NCBI GenBank assembly: GCA_020249435.1
Contig: JADCFQ010000025.1
Location: 1-64,000 of the forward strand
Length of the DNA stretch: 64,000 bases
Reading direction: 5' to 3'
DNA from: Roseomonas sp.
Lineage (GTDB): Bacteria > Pseudomonadota > Alphaproteobacteria > Acetobacterales > Acetobacteraceae
Part shown: one piece after another, positions 24,447 to 34,485 of the stretch
How the letters are laid out: each line of letters begins with the position of its first letter
Numbering within the stretch: the stretch's first letter is position 1
The notes under the pieces: generated by a model
What the model was told of the DNA's origin: nothing
What the model saw: only the letters and a program-made list of their open reading frames with translations
Database searches by the model: none
Translations under genes and position numbers: made by a program

Positions 24447-25466
24447 TCAGGCTTTTGCGGCCAATTGCGCGTTGCGCGCCGCGCTCAGCGCCGCGAAGTC
24501 GCGATCCGCGTGATAGGAAGAACGCGTCAAAGGTGTTGCGGAGACCAGCAAAAAACCCTTGCCGCGCGCAGCCTGGGCGTAATCCTCAAACTCATCGGGG
24601 GTGACAAAGCGATCCACCGCGGCATGCTTCACCGATGGTTGCAGATATTGGCCAATGGTCAGGAAGTCCACCTCGGCGCTCCGCAGATCATCCATCACTT
24701 GCAGCACTTCAATGCGCTTTTCGCCAAGCCCCACCATGATGCCGGATTTGGTGAAGATGGAAGGGTCAAGCTGCTTCACACGATCCAGTAAGCGCAGGGA
24801 ATGATAATACCGCGCGCCGGGCCGAATCGAGGGATAAAGCGCCGGCACGGTTTCCAGATTATGATTGAACACATCAGGCCGTGCCGCCACCACCACTTCC
24901 AAAGCGCCATCCTTGCGCAGAAAATCCGGTGTCAGCACCTCAATCGTTGTGCCGGGTGCGGCGGCGCGAATGGCGCGAATGGTCTCGGCAAAATGCGCCG
25001 CACCGCCATCGGCCAAATCATCCCGATCCACACTGGTGATCACCACATGGCGCAGTCCAAGCGAAGCGACGGCTTCCGCCACGCGACGCGGTTCATCCGT
25101 ATCCAAAGGCTTCGGAATGCCGGTTGCGACATTACAAAAGGAGCAGGCGCGCGTGCAGGTCTCGCCCATGATCATCATGGTGGCGTGGCGCTGAGACCAG
25201 CATTCGCCGATATTCGGGCAGGCCGCTTCTTCACATACCGTGACCAGCTTCTTCTCCCGCATCAGGGCGCGGGTTTCCAGATAAACCGGATGCGTCGGCG
25301 CCTTTACCCGGATCCAGGCAGGCTTGCGCTGGATGGGGTTGTCCGGGCGATGCGCCTTTTCCGGATGCCTTTCGGCACCCGTCTTGGCGGCGCGATGGTC
25401 AATTTCGATGCGAGTCGGGGGCATAATAGGACTTGATTTGAGCGGCTGATTCACCGCTTCGGTCAT
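24447..25466 (-). CDS. lipA: Lipoyl synthase
   Basis: This radical-SAM enzyme inserts two sulfurs into octanoyl groups on lipoyl domains (339 residues). The auxiliary cluster cysteines are C78, C83 and C89 ([12 protein letters not shown]), and the SAM cluster cysteines are C104, C108 and C111 (CTRACSFC). The C-terminal RSSYHAD supplies the conserved Ser ligand. It lies 21 bp after lpdA and directly before the RatA-like gene. It matures the lipoyl domains of PdhB and PdhC encoded upstream, a functionally coherent operon. Confidence 0.97.
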   Translation of the reverse strand: MTEAVNQPLKSSPIMPPTRIEIDHRAAKTGAERHPEKAHRPDNPIQRKPAWIRVKAPTHPVYLETRALMREKKLVTVCEEAACPNIGECWSQRHATMMIMGETCTRACSFCNVATGIPKPLDTDEPRRVAEAVASLGLRHVVITSVDRDDLADGGAAHFAETIRAIRAAAPGTTIEVLTPDFLRKDGALEVVVAARPDVFNHNLETVPALYPSIRPGARYYHSLRLLDRVKQLDPSIFTKSGIMVGLGEKRIEVLQVMDDLRSAEVDFLTIGQYLQPSVKHAAVDRFVTPDEFEDYAQAARGKGFLLVSATPLTRSSYHADRDFAALSAARNAQLAAKA

Positions 25467-25487
25467 ACGACCTACGCGGATCAGACG

Positions 25488-26882
25488 CTAGATGTGGATC
25501 ACCCGGCCGTAAGCATCAAGCACGCTTTCATGCATGGCTTCCGAAACCGTGGGGTGGGGGAAGACGGTGTGCATCAATTCGGCCTCGGTTGTCTCCAGCG
25601 TGCGGGCAATGCCATAACCCTGGATCATTTCCGTGACCTCCGGCCCCACCATATGGGCGCCGAGCAGCGCACCCGTCTTGGCATCAAATACTGTTTTCAC
25701 AAAGCCTTCGGGCTCACCCATCGCAATCGCCTTGCCATTGCCGATGAAGGGGAAGCGCCCGACCCTCACCTCATGCCCGTGCGCCTTGGCCGCGGCTTCC
25801 GTCAGCCCAACCGAAGCCACCTGAGGCCGGCAATAGGTGCACCCGGGGATGTTCAGCGTATCCATGGCATGCGGATGCAGCCCGGCAATGGCTTCGACGC
25901 AAATGATCCCCTCATGAGATGCCTTATGCGCCAACCAGGGCGGGCCGGTCAGATCGCCAATGGCATAGATACCGGGTTCACCGGTGCGGCCGAAAGCATC
26001 GGTCACGATATGGGTGCGGTCCACCTGAATTTTCGTGCCCTCAAGCCCAAGGTCTTCAACATTGCCGACGATGCCAACGGCGCTGATCAGCCGATCCGCT
26101 TTGATTTCAGAGACCTTGCCGCCGGCTTCCACAATCGCGGCAATCGCATCGCCTTCCTTGCGCACGCCTTGCAGCTTGGCGCCCACCAGCACCTTCATGC
26201 CTTGTTTTTCAAAAGCCTTATGCACAAAGGCGGAAACCTCGGCATCTTCCACCGGCAGAATGCGATCCATCGCTTCAATCAAGGTCACTTCGGACCCCAT
26301 ATTGCGATAGAAGGACGCGAATTCAGACCCAATCGCGCCAGACCCGATCACGATCAGCCGCTTCGGCAAGGCCGGCGCGGTCATGGCTTCGCGATAGGAC
26401 CAGATCAGCTTGCCATCCGGTTCAATCCCCGGCAGCACGCGCGCCCGCGCACCCGTCGCCAGAATGATGTGCTTCGCCACCAATTCCGCCACCGGCTTGC
26501 CATCCTTGGTCACCGCCAGCTTGCCACCGCCGGCCAGCTTGCCATGGCCATCAAACACCGTGACCTTGTTCTTGCGCAGCAAATGCTTCACGCCACCCGA
26601 AAGCTGCCCCGCGACACCGCGCGAGCGTTTCACCACTTTCGCGAAATCAAACCGGATATTGTCAGCCGCGAAGCCATAGGCATCCAGGCTATGCAGCAAA
26701 TGATTGATTTCCGAAGCGCGCAGCAGCGCCTTGGTTGGGATGCAGCCCCAATTCAGACAAATGCCGCCCAGATTCTCGCGCTCCACCAAAGCAACCTTCA
26801 TCTTAAGCTGGCTCGCGCGAATGGCCGCGACATAGCCGCCAGGCCCACCGCCCACCACCACCAGATCAAATGCCTCAGCCAT
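25488..26882 (-). CDS. lpdA: Dihydrolipoyl dehydrogenase (E3)
   Basis: This is the FAD enzyme that re-oxidises dihydrolipoamide with NAD+ (464 residues). GGGPGGYVAA binds FAD, the redox disulfide is C42/C47 in GGICLNWGCIPTKALL, and VIGSGAIGSEFASF binds NAD. The C-terminal active-site motif HTVFPHPTVSEAMHE is intact. It is the E3 subunit of the pyruvate dehydrogenase complex of this operon, located after the acetyltransferase gene with a 17-bp gap. Confidence 0.96.
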   Translation of the reverse strand: MAEAFDLVVVGGGPGGYVAAIRASQLKMKVALVERENLGGICLNWGCIPTKALLRASEINHLLHSLDAYGFAADNIRFDFAKVVKRSRGVAGQLSGGVKHLLRKNKVTVFDGHGKLAGGGKLAVTKDGKPVAELVAKHIILATGARARVLPGIEPDGKLIWSYREAMTAPALPKRLIVIGSGAIGSEFASFYRNMGSEVTLIEAMDRILPVEDAEVSAFVHKAFEKQGMKVLVGAKLQGVRKEGDAIAAIVEAGGKVSEIKADRLISAVGIVGNVEDLGLEGTKIQVDRTHIVTDAFGRTGEPGIYAIGDLTGPPWLAHKASHEGIICVEAIAGLHPHAMDTLNIPGCTYCRPQVASVGLTEAAAKAHGHEVRVGRFPFIGNGKAIAMGEPEGFVKTVFDAKTGALLGAHMVGPEVTEMIQGYGIARTLETTEAELMHTVFPHPTVSEAMHESVLDAYGRVIHI

Positions 26883-26899
26883 TGCGCAGGCTCCTTCCT

Positions 26900-27385
26900 C
26901 TATTCGGCCAGGCGATCAAGCGCCGCGCCGTCAACACGTTGCATGGTCCATTGATCCAGCCCGCGCGCACCCATGGCGCGATAGGCGCCAATCGCGGGCT
27001 CATTCCAATCCAACACATTCCATTCCAGCCTGGCGCCGCCTTCATTCTTCACCTGTTGCGCAAGGCGACGGAAGATGGCGCGCGCAATACCCTGTCCTCG
27101 ATAGGCGGGCTCGACAAAAATATCCTCTACCCAAATGCCGTGCCGCGCGGTGAAGGTCGAAAAAGTCCGGTACCAGATGCAAAGCCCAACCGGTTTGTCA
27201 TCCACTTCCGCGATGATGGCCGCAGCGCGTGGCGTTTCGCCAAAAAGGGCGGCGGCGAAATCCGCCTCGGTCCCCTTGGCCTCATGCAGCAGCTTTTCAT
27301 ATTCGGCCAAGGCACGCACGAAATGCAGCACCACCGGCACATCGGCGGGTGTCGCATCGCGTAGCGTGAAGTTGCCCAGCATCAA
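26900..27385 (-). CDS. GNAT-family N-acetyltransferase
   Basis: This is a GCN5-related acetyltransferase of 161 residues. It starts [18 protein letters not shown], and the acetyl-CoA pyrophosphate loop is in [18 protein letters not shown]. The overall arrangement resembles spermidine/diamine or thialysine acetyltransferases, but the acceptor is unknown. It sits inside the PDH operon, overlapping pdhC by 4 bp (ATGA), an arrangement that couples its translation to an acetyl-CoA-producing complex. Confidence 0.88.
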   Translation of the reverse strand: MMLGNFTLRDATPADVPVVLHFVRALAEYEKLLHEAKGTEADFAAALFGETPRAAAIIAEVDDKPVGLCIWYRTFSTFTARHGIWVEDIFVEPAYRGQGIARAIFRRLAQQVKNEGGARLEWNVLDWNEPAIGAYRAMGARGLDQWTMQRVDGAALDRLAE

Positions 27386-28650
27386 AGCATCAGGCTCAGC
27401 GGATCCTCAATATTGCGCTTCAGCGCTTGCAGGAATTCCGCCGCCAAAGCGCCATCAATCACGCGATGATCCACGGAAAGCGTGAGTGTCATCACCGTTG
27501 CGATAGCGAGCGCACCATTCTTCACCACCGGGCGCTGTTCGCCAGCGGATACCGCCAGAATGCCAGACTGCGGCGGGTTGATGATGGCGGCGAAATCGCG
27601 CACGCCATACATCCCCATGTTCGAGATGGAAAACCCACCGCCCTGAAATTCCTCCGGCTTCAGCTTGCCGGATTTGGCGCGCGCAGCCAAATCCTTCATT
27701 TCATTGCTGATGGCAGCCAGGCCCTTGATATCGGCGCCCTTCACAATCGGCGTGATCAGCCCATCGGGAATGGAGACCGCGACCGAGATATCCACATCAT
27801 GCAATTGCAGAATGGCATCTTCTGTCCACATGGCATTCACATTGGGGAAGCGGCGCAACGTCACCGCCGTTGCCTTGATCACCAGATCATTGACCGAAAG
27901 CTTATAGGCGCCGGGACCATCCTTTGGGCTCCGCGCATTCAAATCAGCACGGATTTTCAGCAACGCATCAATTTCCACATCAGTGCTGACATAGAAATGC
28001 GGGATGGTCGCCTTGGATTCGGAAAGCCGGCGCGCAATCACCTTGCGCATGCTGCTATTCGGAATGGCGGTATGCGGCGCAGTGATGGCTACCGGCGCGG
28101 CGGGACGTGGCGCCGCAACAGGCGCGGGCGCGGCAGCCGGTGCAGCGGCGGGCGCAGGGCCACGCGATAGCGCCGCATCCACATCCGCCTTCACGATCCG
28201 CCCATTGGGGCCGGACCCGGCGATTTTGCTGATATCCAAACCAGCCTGAGCGGCCATGCGACGCGCCAGTGGGCTCGCGAAAACGCGATCACCTGATGCG
28301 GGCGCGGGTGCTGGCGCAGCAGCGGCAGGCGCTGCCGCAACCGGCGCGGGTGCAGGTGCCGCTGCGGGCGCCGCTTTCGGTGCAGCGCCGACGGCGGGCA
28401 CGGCTTCGCCCGCTTCCACCAGCACGGCGATCACGTCATTCACCTTCACGGCTTGCGTGCCGGCGGGCACCAGGATGCGGCCCAGAATCCCCTCATCCAC
28501 TGCTTCCACTTCCATCGTCGCCTTATCGGTTTCGATTTCCGCAATCACATCGCCGGCCTTGATCCGGTCGCCTTCCTGCTTCAGCCAGCGCGCCAGATTG
28601 CCTTCCGTCATCGTCGGAGACAAAGCCGGCATCAGGATATTCGTTGCCAT
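27382..28650 (-). CDS. pdhC: Pyruvate dehydrogenase E2, dihydrolipoamide acetyltransferase
   Basis: This is the core of the PDH complex (422 residues). A single lipoyl domain occupies residues 1-80 with the lipoylated K43 in [17 protein letters not shown]. An Ala/Pro-rich linker leads to the peripheral-subunit binding domain [20 protein letters not shown], and the catalytic domain ends with [17 protein letters not shown], which contains the active-site His. The gene follows pdhB with an 11-bp gap and overlaps the GNAT gene. Confidence 0.96.
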   Translation of the reverse strand: MATNILMPALSPTMTEGNLARWLKQEGDRIKAGDVIAEIETDKATMEVEAVDEGILGRILVPAGTQAVKVNDVIAVLVEAGEAVPAVGAAPKAAPAAAPAPAPVAAAPAAAAPAPAPASGDRVFASPLARRMAAQAGLDISKIAGSGPNGRIVKADVDAALSRGPAPAAAPAAAPAPVAAPRPAAPVAITAPHTAIPNSSMRKVIARRLSESKATIPHFYVSTDVEIDALLKIRADLNARSPKDGPGAYKLSVNDLVIKATAVTLRRFPNVNAMWTEDAILQLHDVDISVAVSIPDGLITPIVKGADIKGLAAISNEMKDLAARAKSGKLKPEEFQGGGFSISNMGMYGVRDFAAIINPPQSGILAVSAGEQRPVVKNGALAIATVMTLTLSVDHRVIDGALAAEFLQALKRNIEDPLSLML

Positions 28651-28661
28651 GATCTTTCCCC

Positions 28662-30002
<1,341 letters not shown>

Positions 30003-30003
30003 C

Positions 30004-31026
30004 TCAATTCGCCTCCACCAGAATATCGGTCATCAATTCGGATTCCGGCGGTTCCGGGCTTTCCTGCGCGAAATCGGCGCTGTCCTGGACAATCGCCTTC
30101 ACATCATCATCAATCACCTTCAGGTCGGCTTCGGTGACGCCGAAATCATCCAGCAGCGCCTTGCGCGCAGTCTCGATACAATCCGATGTTTCGCGCATTT
30201 TCTGCACTTCTTCGCGGGTGCGATACTTCGCGGGGTCGGACATGGAATGGCCGCGATAGCGATAGGTTTTCATCTCCAGCAGATACGGCCCCTTGCCGGC
30301 GCGGCAATGCGCCACCGCGCGTTCGCCCGCTTCGCGCACGGAAGCCACATCCATGCCATTCACCTGCTCACCCGGAATGCCCCAGGCCGCGCCATTCTGC
30401 GACAAATCGCGTGAGGCAGAGGCACGCTCCACGCTCGTGCCCATGCCGTATTTGTTGTTTTCGATGATGAAAATGCAGGGCAGCTTGAACAGCGCCGCCA
30501 GGTTCAGGCTTTCAAACACCTGGCCCTGGTTGGATGCGCCTTCGCCGAAATAGGTCACCGCGACCCGCCCATCCTGCCGATACCAATTCGCGAAGGCGAG
30601 ACCGTTGCCGAGCGAGACCTGCGCGCCGACAATGCCATGCCCGCCGAAGAAGCCCTTCTCCCGGCTGAACATATGCATGGACCCGCCCTTGCCCTTGGAA
30701 TAGCCGCCAATGCGCCCGGTGAGTTCCGCCATCACGCCGCGGGCTTCCATGCCGGTGGCCAGCATATGCCCATGGTCGCGGTAGGAGGTGATCACCTGAT
30801 CCCCCGGCTTCAGGCACATTTGCATGCCCACCACCACGGCTTCCTGGCCGATATAAAGATGGCAGAAGCCGCCAATCAGCCCCATGCCGTAAAGCTGGCC
30901 GGCCTTTTCCTCAAAACGGCGGATCAGCAGCATGTCGCGATAGGCGCGCAGCATTTCATCGCGCGACAGGGACGGTGCTTTGGCTTTGCCGCGCCGCTTG
31001 GTGGCGGCTTCTGTGGCCTGGGGCAT
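30004..31026 (-). CDS. pdhA: Pyruvate dehydrogenase E1 alpha
   Basis: This is the ThDP-binding alpha subunit of pyruvate dehydrogenase (340 residues). The ThDP motif is [19 protein letters not shown] with [12 protein letters not shown] closing it, and the phosphorylation-loop-like [19 protein letters not shown] is present. The ATG at 31026 follows AGGAGGAAAT, which decides it against a longer frame. It is the first gene of the operon pdhA-pdhB-pdhC-GNAT-lpdA-lipA-ratA-like. The upstream 31027-31259 region carries AT-rich sequence likely to contain the operon promoter. Confidence 0.96.
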   Translation of the reverse strand: MPQATEAATKRRGKAKAPSLSRDEMLRAYRDMLLIRRFEEKAGQLYGMGLIGGFCHLYIGQEAVVVGMQMCLKPGDQVITSYRDHGHMLATGMEARGVMAELTGRIGGYSKGKGGSMHMFSREKGFFGGHGIVGAQVSLGNGLAFANWYRQDGRVAVTYFGEGASNQGQVFESLNLAALFKLPCIFIIENNKYGMGTSVERASASRDLSQNGAAWGIPGEQVNGMDVASVREAGERAVAHCRAGKGPYLLEMKTYRYRGHSMSDPAKYRTREEVQKMRETSDCIETARKALLDDFGVTEADLKVIDDDVKAIVQDSADFAQESPEPPESELMTDILVEAN

Positions 31027-31259
31027 GGGATTTCCTCCTGCGCTTAGCTTCCTGGCACCATTAGCGCCCGGCAATCGCGAATTTCAAGCCATGAAAGACT
31101 AAAAAACCGTGTTTCTGCAATGCAATAATGCAATTAACCGCAATTCAGTTAAGTGCTTGTTTCGCCATGTAGGATGCGCGCATGCTGCCTCCCCAGCGCC
31201 ATAAGCCGGGTTCCCTAAGGCTTGAAAAATCAGCAAAAGCCGGGCGCAGCGCCCGCTGG
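31027..31259. promoter_or_regulatory. Non-coding region between ftsB and pdhA
   Basis: This 233-bp gap holds no gene. It contains an AT-rich patch around 31090-31150 (CAATGCAATAATGCAATTAA), the likely promoter region for the PDH operon. At 31236-31248 the GGGCGCAGCGCCC palindrome lies just past the ftsB stop on the minus strand and may help terminate ftsB. No exact -35/-10 pair could be assigned. Confidence 0.4.
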
Positions 31260-31589
31260 TCAATAAAGCCGGCGTTCCGGCCCATAGGGGACAATCACCT
31301 CATCCCGCCCGACCATATTCAGCAGCGACCGGGCACGTTCTTCAAGCTGATCCCGGTCCAGCCGATCACCGCGCAAGCCGGTCACGCGGCGTTCCATCGC
31401 ATCGCGCTCGGCCTCGGCCTGCTGAAGTGCGGCCCGCGCCGCCACGATATCACCCTGGCGCTTGTCGCGCGCCATCAGCCCGCGTTCGCCATGCACCGCA
31501 TGCCAGGCGAAATAGCCCGACACCGCAAGGAACACGGCCGGCACGAACACCCCTTTCAGGATGCGCTTGAAGATGGAAAGCAGCGCCAT
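31260..31589 (-). CDS. ftsB: Septum formation initiator FtsB/DivIC-like
   Basis: This is a small bitopic division protein of 109 residues. The membrane helix FVPAVFLAVSGYFAWHAVHG (about residues 14-33) is followed by a coiled coil, ARAALQQAEAERDAMERRV, and a C-terminal LDRDQLEERARSLLNMV block with the VIVPYGPE motif, as in FtsB. The start is set at MALLSIFKRIL because the upstream frame has no similarity. FtsB links FtsL and FtsQ in the divisome. It lies upstream of the PDH operon, a common alphaproteobacterial order. Confidence 0.88.
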   Translation of the reverse strand: MALLSIFKRILKGVFVPAVFLAVSGYFAWHAVHGERGLMARDKRQGDIVAARAALQQAEAERDAMERRVTGLRGDRLDRDQLEERARSLLNMVGRDEVIVPYGPERRLY

Positions 31590-31770
31590 AAGCGCGATAA
31601 CCCCATGACTTGAAGTGATCTCTAAAGAATCCATTCTTGGGGCGCTTGTCCAGAGAGAAATGGCAGAGCCCCACGAAATCGCGCGAAAATCGGCTTTTCT
31701 TGACATTCATCATCCCGGCGCCGCCAGATTAACGCCACGAAAAGCATCCCAACCCCAAGCCGGAACCCGC

Positions 31771-32601
31771 ATGCACCCCGCGCCCGAAATCAGCATCCTG
31801 ATGGCCGCACATCAGCTGCGCGCGGAAATCGGCGCTGCCGTCGCCTCGGTCCTTTTGCGTGCTGAGGGGGCTAAGGTGGAGGTGATTATTGCTTCCGATG
31901 ACGGCACGGATTACCGCGCATGCCTGCCCGCCGACCCCAGGCTGGTTTTTGCCCCCATCGGGCCGATTGCCTCCGGTGCGCCAGCCGCGCGCAACCGTGC
32001 ATTGGTACTGGCGCGCGGTGATTTCATCACCATGCTCGATGCCGATGATGGCTATGAGGGGGCAGCGGATGGCCTGGCTGCAACCCTCGCCTTGGCGCGT
32101 GCGCATGGCGCCGCCGTGATCCCCAGCATCATCCGCACCCCGGATGGCGCGGAACTCCGCCGCGTGCCGCCGCCCGGTACGCAAAGCCTGGGCTGGCTTG
32201 AATGGCGAGAGGTCTTCGCCTCACTTCATGTGGTGCGCCCGCGCGCGACCGCCGAGCCCTTTCGCCCCTTCCGGCTGATTGACGATGTCTGGGCGGATTT
32301 GCAGGCCCTGGCCGGGGCCGGGGGGCGCGCGCCGGTTTCGGCGGCGCTTGCCTATCGCTACCAGCTCCGCGAGGGCCAGCTCACTGAAACGCGCGCCAAT
32401 AGCTTTGATGCGGATTACGCCGAAGCCTTGGCGATGCTGCGCGACGATCCTGGCAGCTTTGGCGCCGCCACGGCGGAAGTCGCGCGCATCCTATGGCGCT
32501 GGCGCGCGATGAACCGCTGGGTGGACCGCAGCGCACAAGGCAAGCCGCGCCAGCTTGGGCATTATCATCGCCATGTCGCTGAATACCTGGCGCGTGCGTG
32601 A
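31771..32601 (+). CDS. Family 2 glycosyltransferase
   Basis: This is a GT-A fold transferase of 276 residues. It starts EISILMAAHQLRAEIGAAVA, with VIIASDDGTDY contacting the nucleotide and the metal-binding MLDADDGYEG motif near residue 90. There is no membrane segment, so it is cytoplasmic. The sugar and acceptor are unknown. It is divergent from ftsB and ends 10 bp before tRNA-Leu. A GTG upstream at 31615 is less likely, since the extra residues lack family character. Confidence 0.8.
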   Translation: MHPAPEISILMAAHQLRAEIGAAVASVLLRAEGAKVEVIIASDDGTDYRACLPADPRLVFAPIGPIASGAPAARNRALVLARGDFITMLDADDGYEGAADGLAATLALARAHGAAVIPSIIRTPDGAELRRVPPPGTQSLGWLEWREVFASLHVVRPRATAEPFRPFRLIDDVWADLQALAGAGGRAPVSAALAYRYQLREGQLTETRANSFDADYAEALAMLRDDPGSFGAATAEVARILWRWRAMNRWVDRSAQGKPRQLGHYHRHVAEYLARA

Positions 32602-32610
32602 ATGAAAAAA

Positions 32611-32693
32611 TGCCCCCAGGGAGACTCGAACTCCCATGCCCTTACGGGCGGACGATTTTGAGTCGTCTGCGTCTACCGTTCCGCCACAGGGGC
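32611..32693 (-). tRNA. tRNA-Leu(CAA)
   Basis: The minus strand folds as an 83-nt class II tRNA. The acceptor GCCCCTG pairs with TGGGGGC, the anticodon loop CTCAAAA gives anticodon CAA, and the long variable arm is GCCCGTAAGGGC. The T arm is GGGAG-TTCGAGT-CTCCC. CCA is not encoded. The gene stands between the glycosyltransferase and the SDR operon end. Confidence 0.96.
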
Positions 32694-32745
32694 AACGCTG
32701 AACATTTCTTACCCAAGCCAGGGGCCGGGGTCCAGAGGGGGCGGA

Positions 32746-33516
32746 TCAGAACAGCGAATAGCCGCCATCAATCACCAGGCAATCGCCGGAATGATAGGCG
32801 GAGGCTTCGCTTGCCAGATAAACTGCGATGCCGCCGAAATCCGCCGGTTGGCCCCAGCGCCGGGCGGGGATGCGGGGCAGCACGGCGCCACTGAAACGCT
32901 CGTCGGCAACATTGCCGGCGGTCATGGCAGTTTCGATCCAGCCGGGCAGGATGGCATTGGCGCGAATGCCATGCCGGGCCATCTCCACCGCCAAGGCGCG
33001 AATCATGGCCACCAGCGCGCCCTTGGTGGCGCCGTAATGCGCATTGCGCGCCGCCCCTTCAATGGCGGCGAGGGAGGCTGTGGCTACCAAAGAACCACCG
33101 CCGCCGCGTTCCGCCATATGCCGCGCCGCGGCGCGCAGCGTGAAAAAGGCGCCATCCAGATTGATGCGCATCACGCGCTGCCATTCGGCGGTCTCGAGCG
33201 CCGTGAAGCGCGCAGCATGGCCATAGGTGCCGGCATTGGCGAAACACGCATCCACCCGGCCGAGTTGTGCGACGGTTTCCGCGAAGGCGCGTTCCACTGC
33301 CGCTTCATCACTGATATCGCAGGCCAGCGCATGAAGGCGCACGCCAAACGGCTTCAGGCTTTCCAGCGCGGCTGCGTTCTTCGCGGCATTGCTGCCCCAA
33401 ATCGCGATATCCGCACCCGCTTCGGCAAGCGCGCGGGCCATGCCAAGCCCAATGCCGGAATTGCCCCCCGTGATCAGCGCAACCTTGCCGCTGAGATCAA
33501 AGGGCCGGTATGTCAT
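32746..33516 (-). CDS. SDR-family oxidoreductase
   Basis: This is a short-chain dehydrogenase of 256 residues. The cofactor motif TGGNSGIGLGMA lies at residues 17-28, NAG appears in ACFANAGTY, and the catalytic Ser/Tyr/Lys are in TASLAAIEG and AHYGATKGAL. The C-terminal YHSGDCLVIDGGYS is typical of classical SDRs. It is the last gene of a four-gene operon and starts 5 bp after the hydroxyacid dehydrogenase. The substrate is unknown. Confidence 0.9.
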   Translation of the reverse strand: MTYRPFDLSGKVALITGGNSGIGLGMARALAEAGADIAIWGSNAAKNAAALESLKPFGVRLHALACDISDEAAVERAFAETVAQLGRVDACFANAGTYGHAARFTALETAEWQRVMRINLDGAFFTLRAAARHMAERGGGGSLVATASLAAIEGAARNAHYGATKGALVAMIRALAVEMARHGIRANAILPGWIETAMTAGNVADERFSGAVLPRIPARRWGQPADFGGIAVYLASEASAYHSGDCLVIDGGYSLF

Positions 33517-33521
33517 GGCAC

Positions 33522-34478
33522 CTAATACCCCGCCTTGCGATCCACCACTTCCTTGAGCGGCGCGCCATCCAGAAAGCGGCGCAGATTTTCCACCAGCAGC
33601 GCCGCCACCATGGAATCTCGCGCCGGATGCAGCCCGCCAATATGCGGCAGCACCAGGATGTTTTCCGTGCCCCAGAAAGGATCATCCTTGGGCAAGGGTT
33701 CCTGGCGAAACACATCCAGGATGGCTCCCGCAATGGTGTCGGCCTTGGCAGCGGCGACCAAGGCCGCATCATCAATCAAGGCGCCTCGGCCAAAATTGAG
33801 CAGCCAGGCGGTTTTCTTCATGCGGGCGAGCCGCGCGGCATTGATGATATTCTCGGTCTCCCGCGTGGCGGGCAGCAGCAGCACGACGAAATCGGATTGC
33901 GCCAGCACCTCATCCGTCTCTTCCGGTGCATAAACACGTTCCACATGCGGCAGGCTGCCGCCTGCGCGACGCGTGCCAATGACGCGCATTTCGAGTGCCG
34001 CCGCCTTACGCGCTAATTCCTGCCCGATCGCGCCAAGACCAAGAATACCAAGCGTCTGCCCTGCAAGCGTTGAGGAAACCCGCCGTGTCCAGGTGCCAGC
34101 CGCATTGTCACCGACAATCGCCGCATAGGGTTTGGTGATGTGAAACAACGCGCCCAGAATATTCTCCGGCATTTGCACGCGATGTGTGCCGCGCGCGCAG
34201 GTGAGCATCAGCCCTGGCGGCAGATCAGCGCGTGCCAGCCAATGTTCCACCCCGGCGGTCAGTGCTTGCGCCCAGCGGAGCTTTGGCATTTGCGCAAGCG
34301 TGCCGGCGGGCGGCCCCCAGGTCAGCATTGCCTCCGCTTCCTGCAATTGTTCGGCTGTTGGCGTGGCATTGCGCGCCAGCACCTCCAACCGGATGCGCTG
34401 GTCCAGCCCGGCATCGGTGATCGCCTTGCGATAGGCATCCGCGCCATCGGTCCAGAGCAGGAAAAGCGGTTTGGTCAT
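33522..34478 (-). CDS. D-isomer-specific 2-hydroxyacid dehydrogenase
   Basis: This NAD(P)-dependent 2-hydroxyacid dehydrogenase of 318 residues has TLGILGLGAIGQELARKAA. The catalytic Arg is in NFGRGALIDDAALV, the Glu in DVFRQEPLPKDDP and the His in LPHIGGLHPARD. It lies 7 bp after the ADP-forming acyl-CoA ligase in a minus-strand operon led by a serine-glyoxylate-type aminotransferase. This context suggests it may reduce hydroxypyruvate or glyoxylate; that is inference. Confidence 0.88.
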   Translation of the reverse strand: MTKPLFLLWTDGADAYRKAITDAGLDQRIRLEVLARNATPTAEQLQEAEAMLTWGPPAGTLAQMPKLRWAQALTAGVEHWLARADLPPGLMLTCARGTHRVQMPENILGALFHITKPYAAIVGDNAAGTWTRRVSSTLAGQTLGILGLGAIGQELARKAAALEMRVIGTRRAGGSLPHVERVYAPEETDEVLAQSDFVVLLLPATRETENIINAARLARMKKTAWLLNFGRGALIDDAALVAAAKADTIAGAILDVFRQEPLPKDDPFWGTENILVLPHIGGLHPARDSMVAALLVENLRRFLDGAPLKEVVDRKAGY

Positions 34479-34485
34479 GATGGCC

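Noticed and set aside
24445-24447. RatA-like gene as a toxin-antitoxin locus
   Set aside because: No antitoxin gene is adjacent; it is the tail of the PDH/lipoate operon, so a COQ10/START-type role is more likely.
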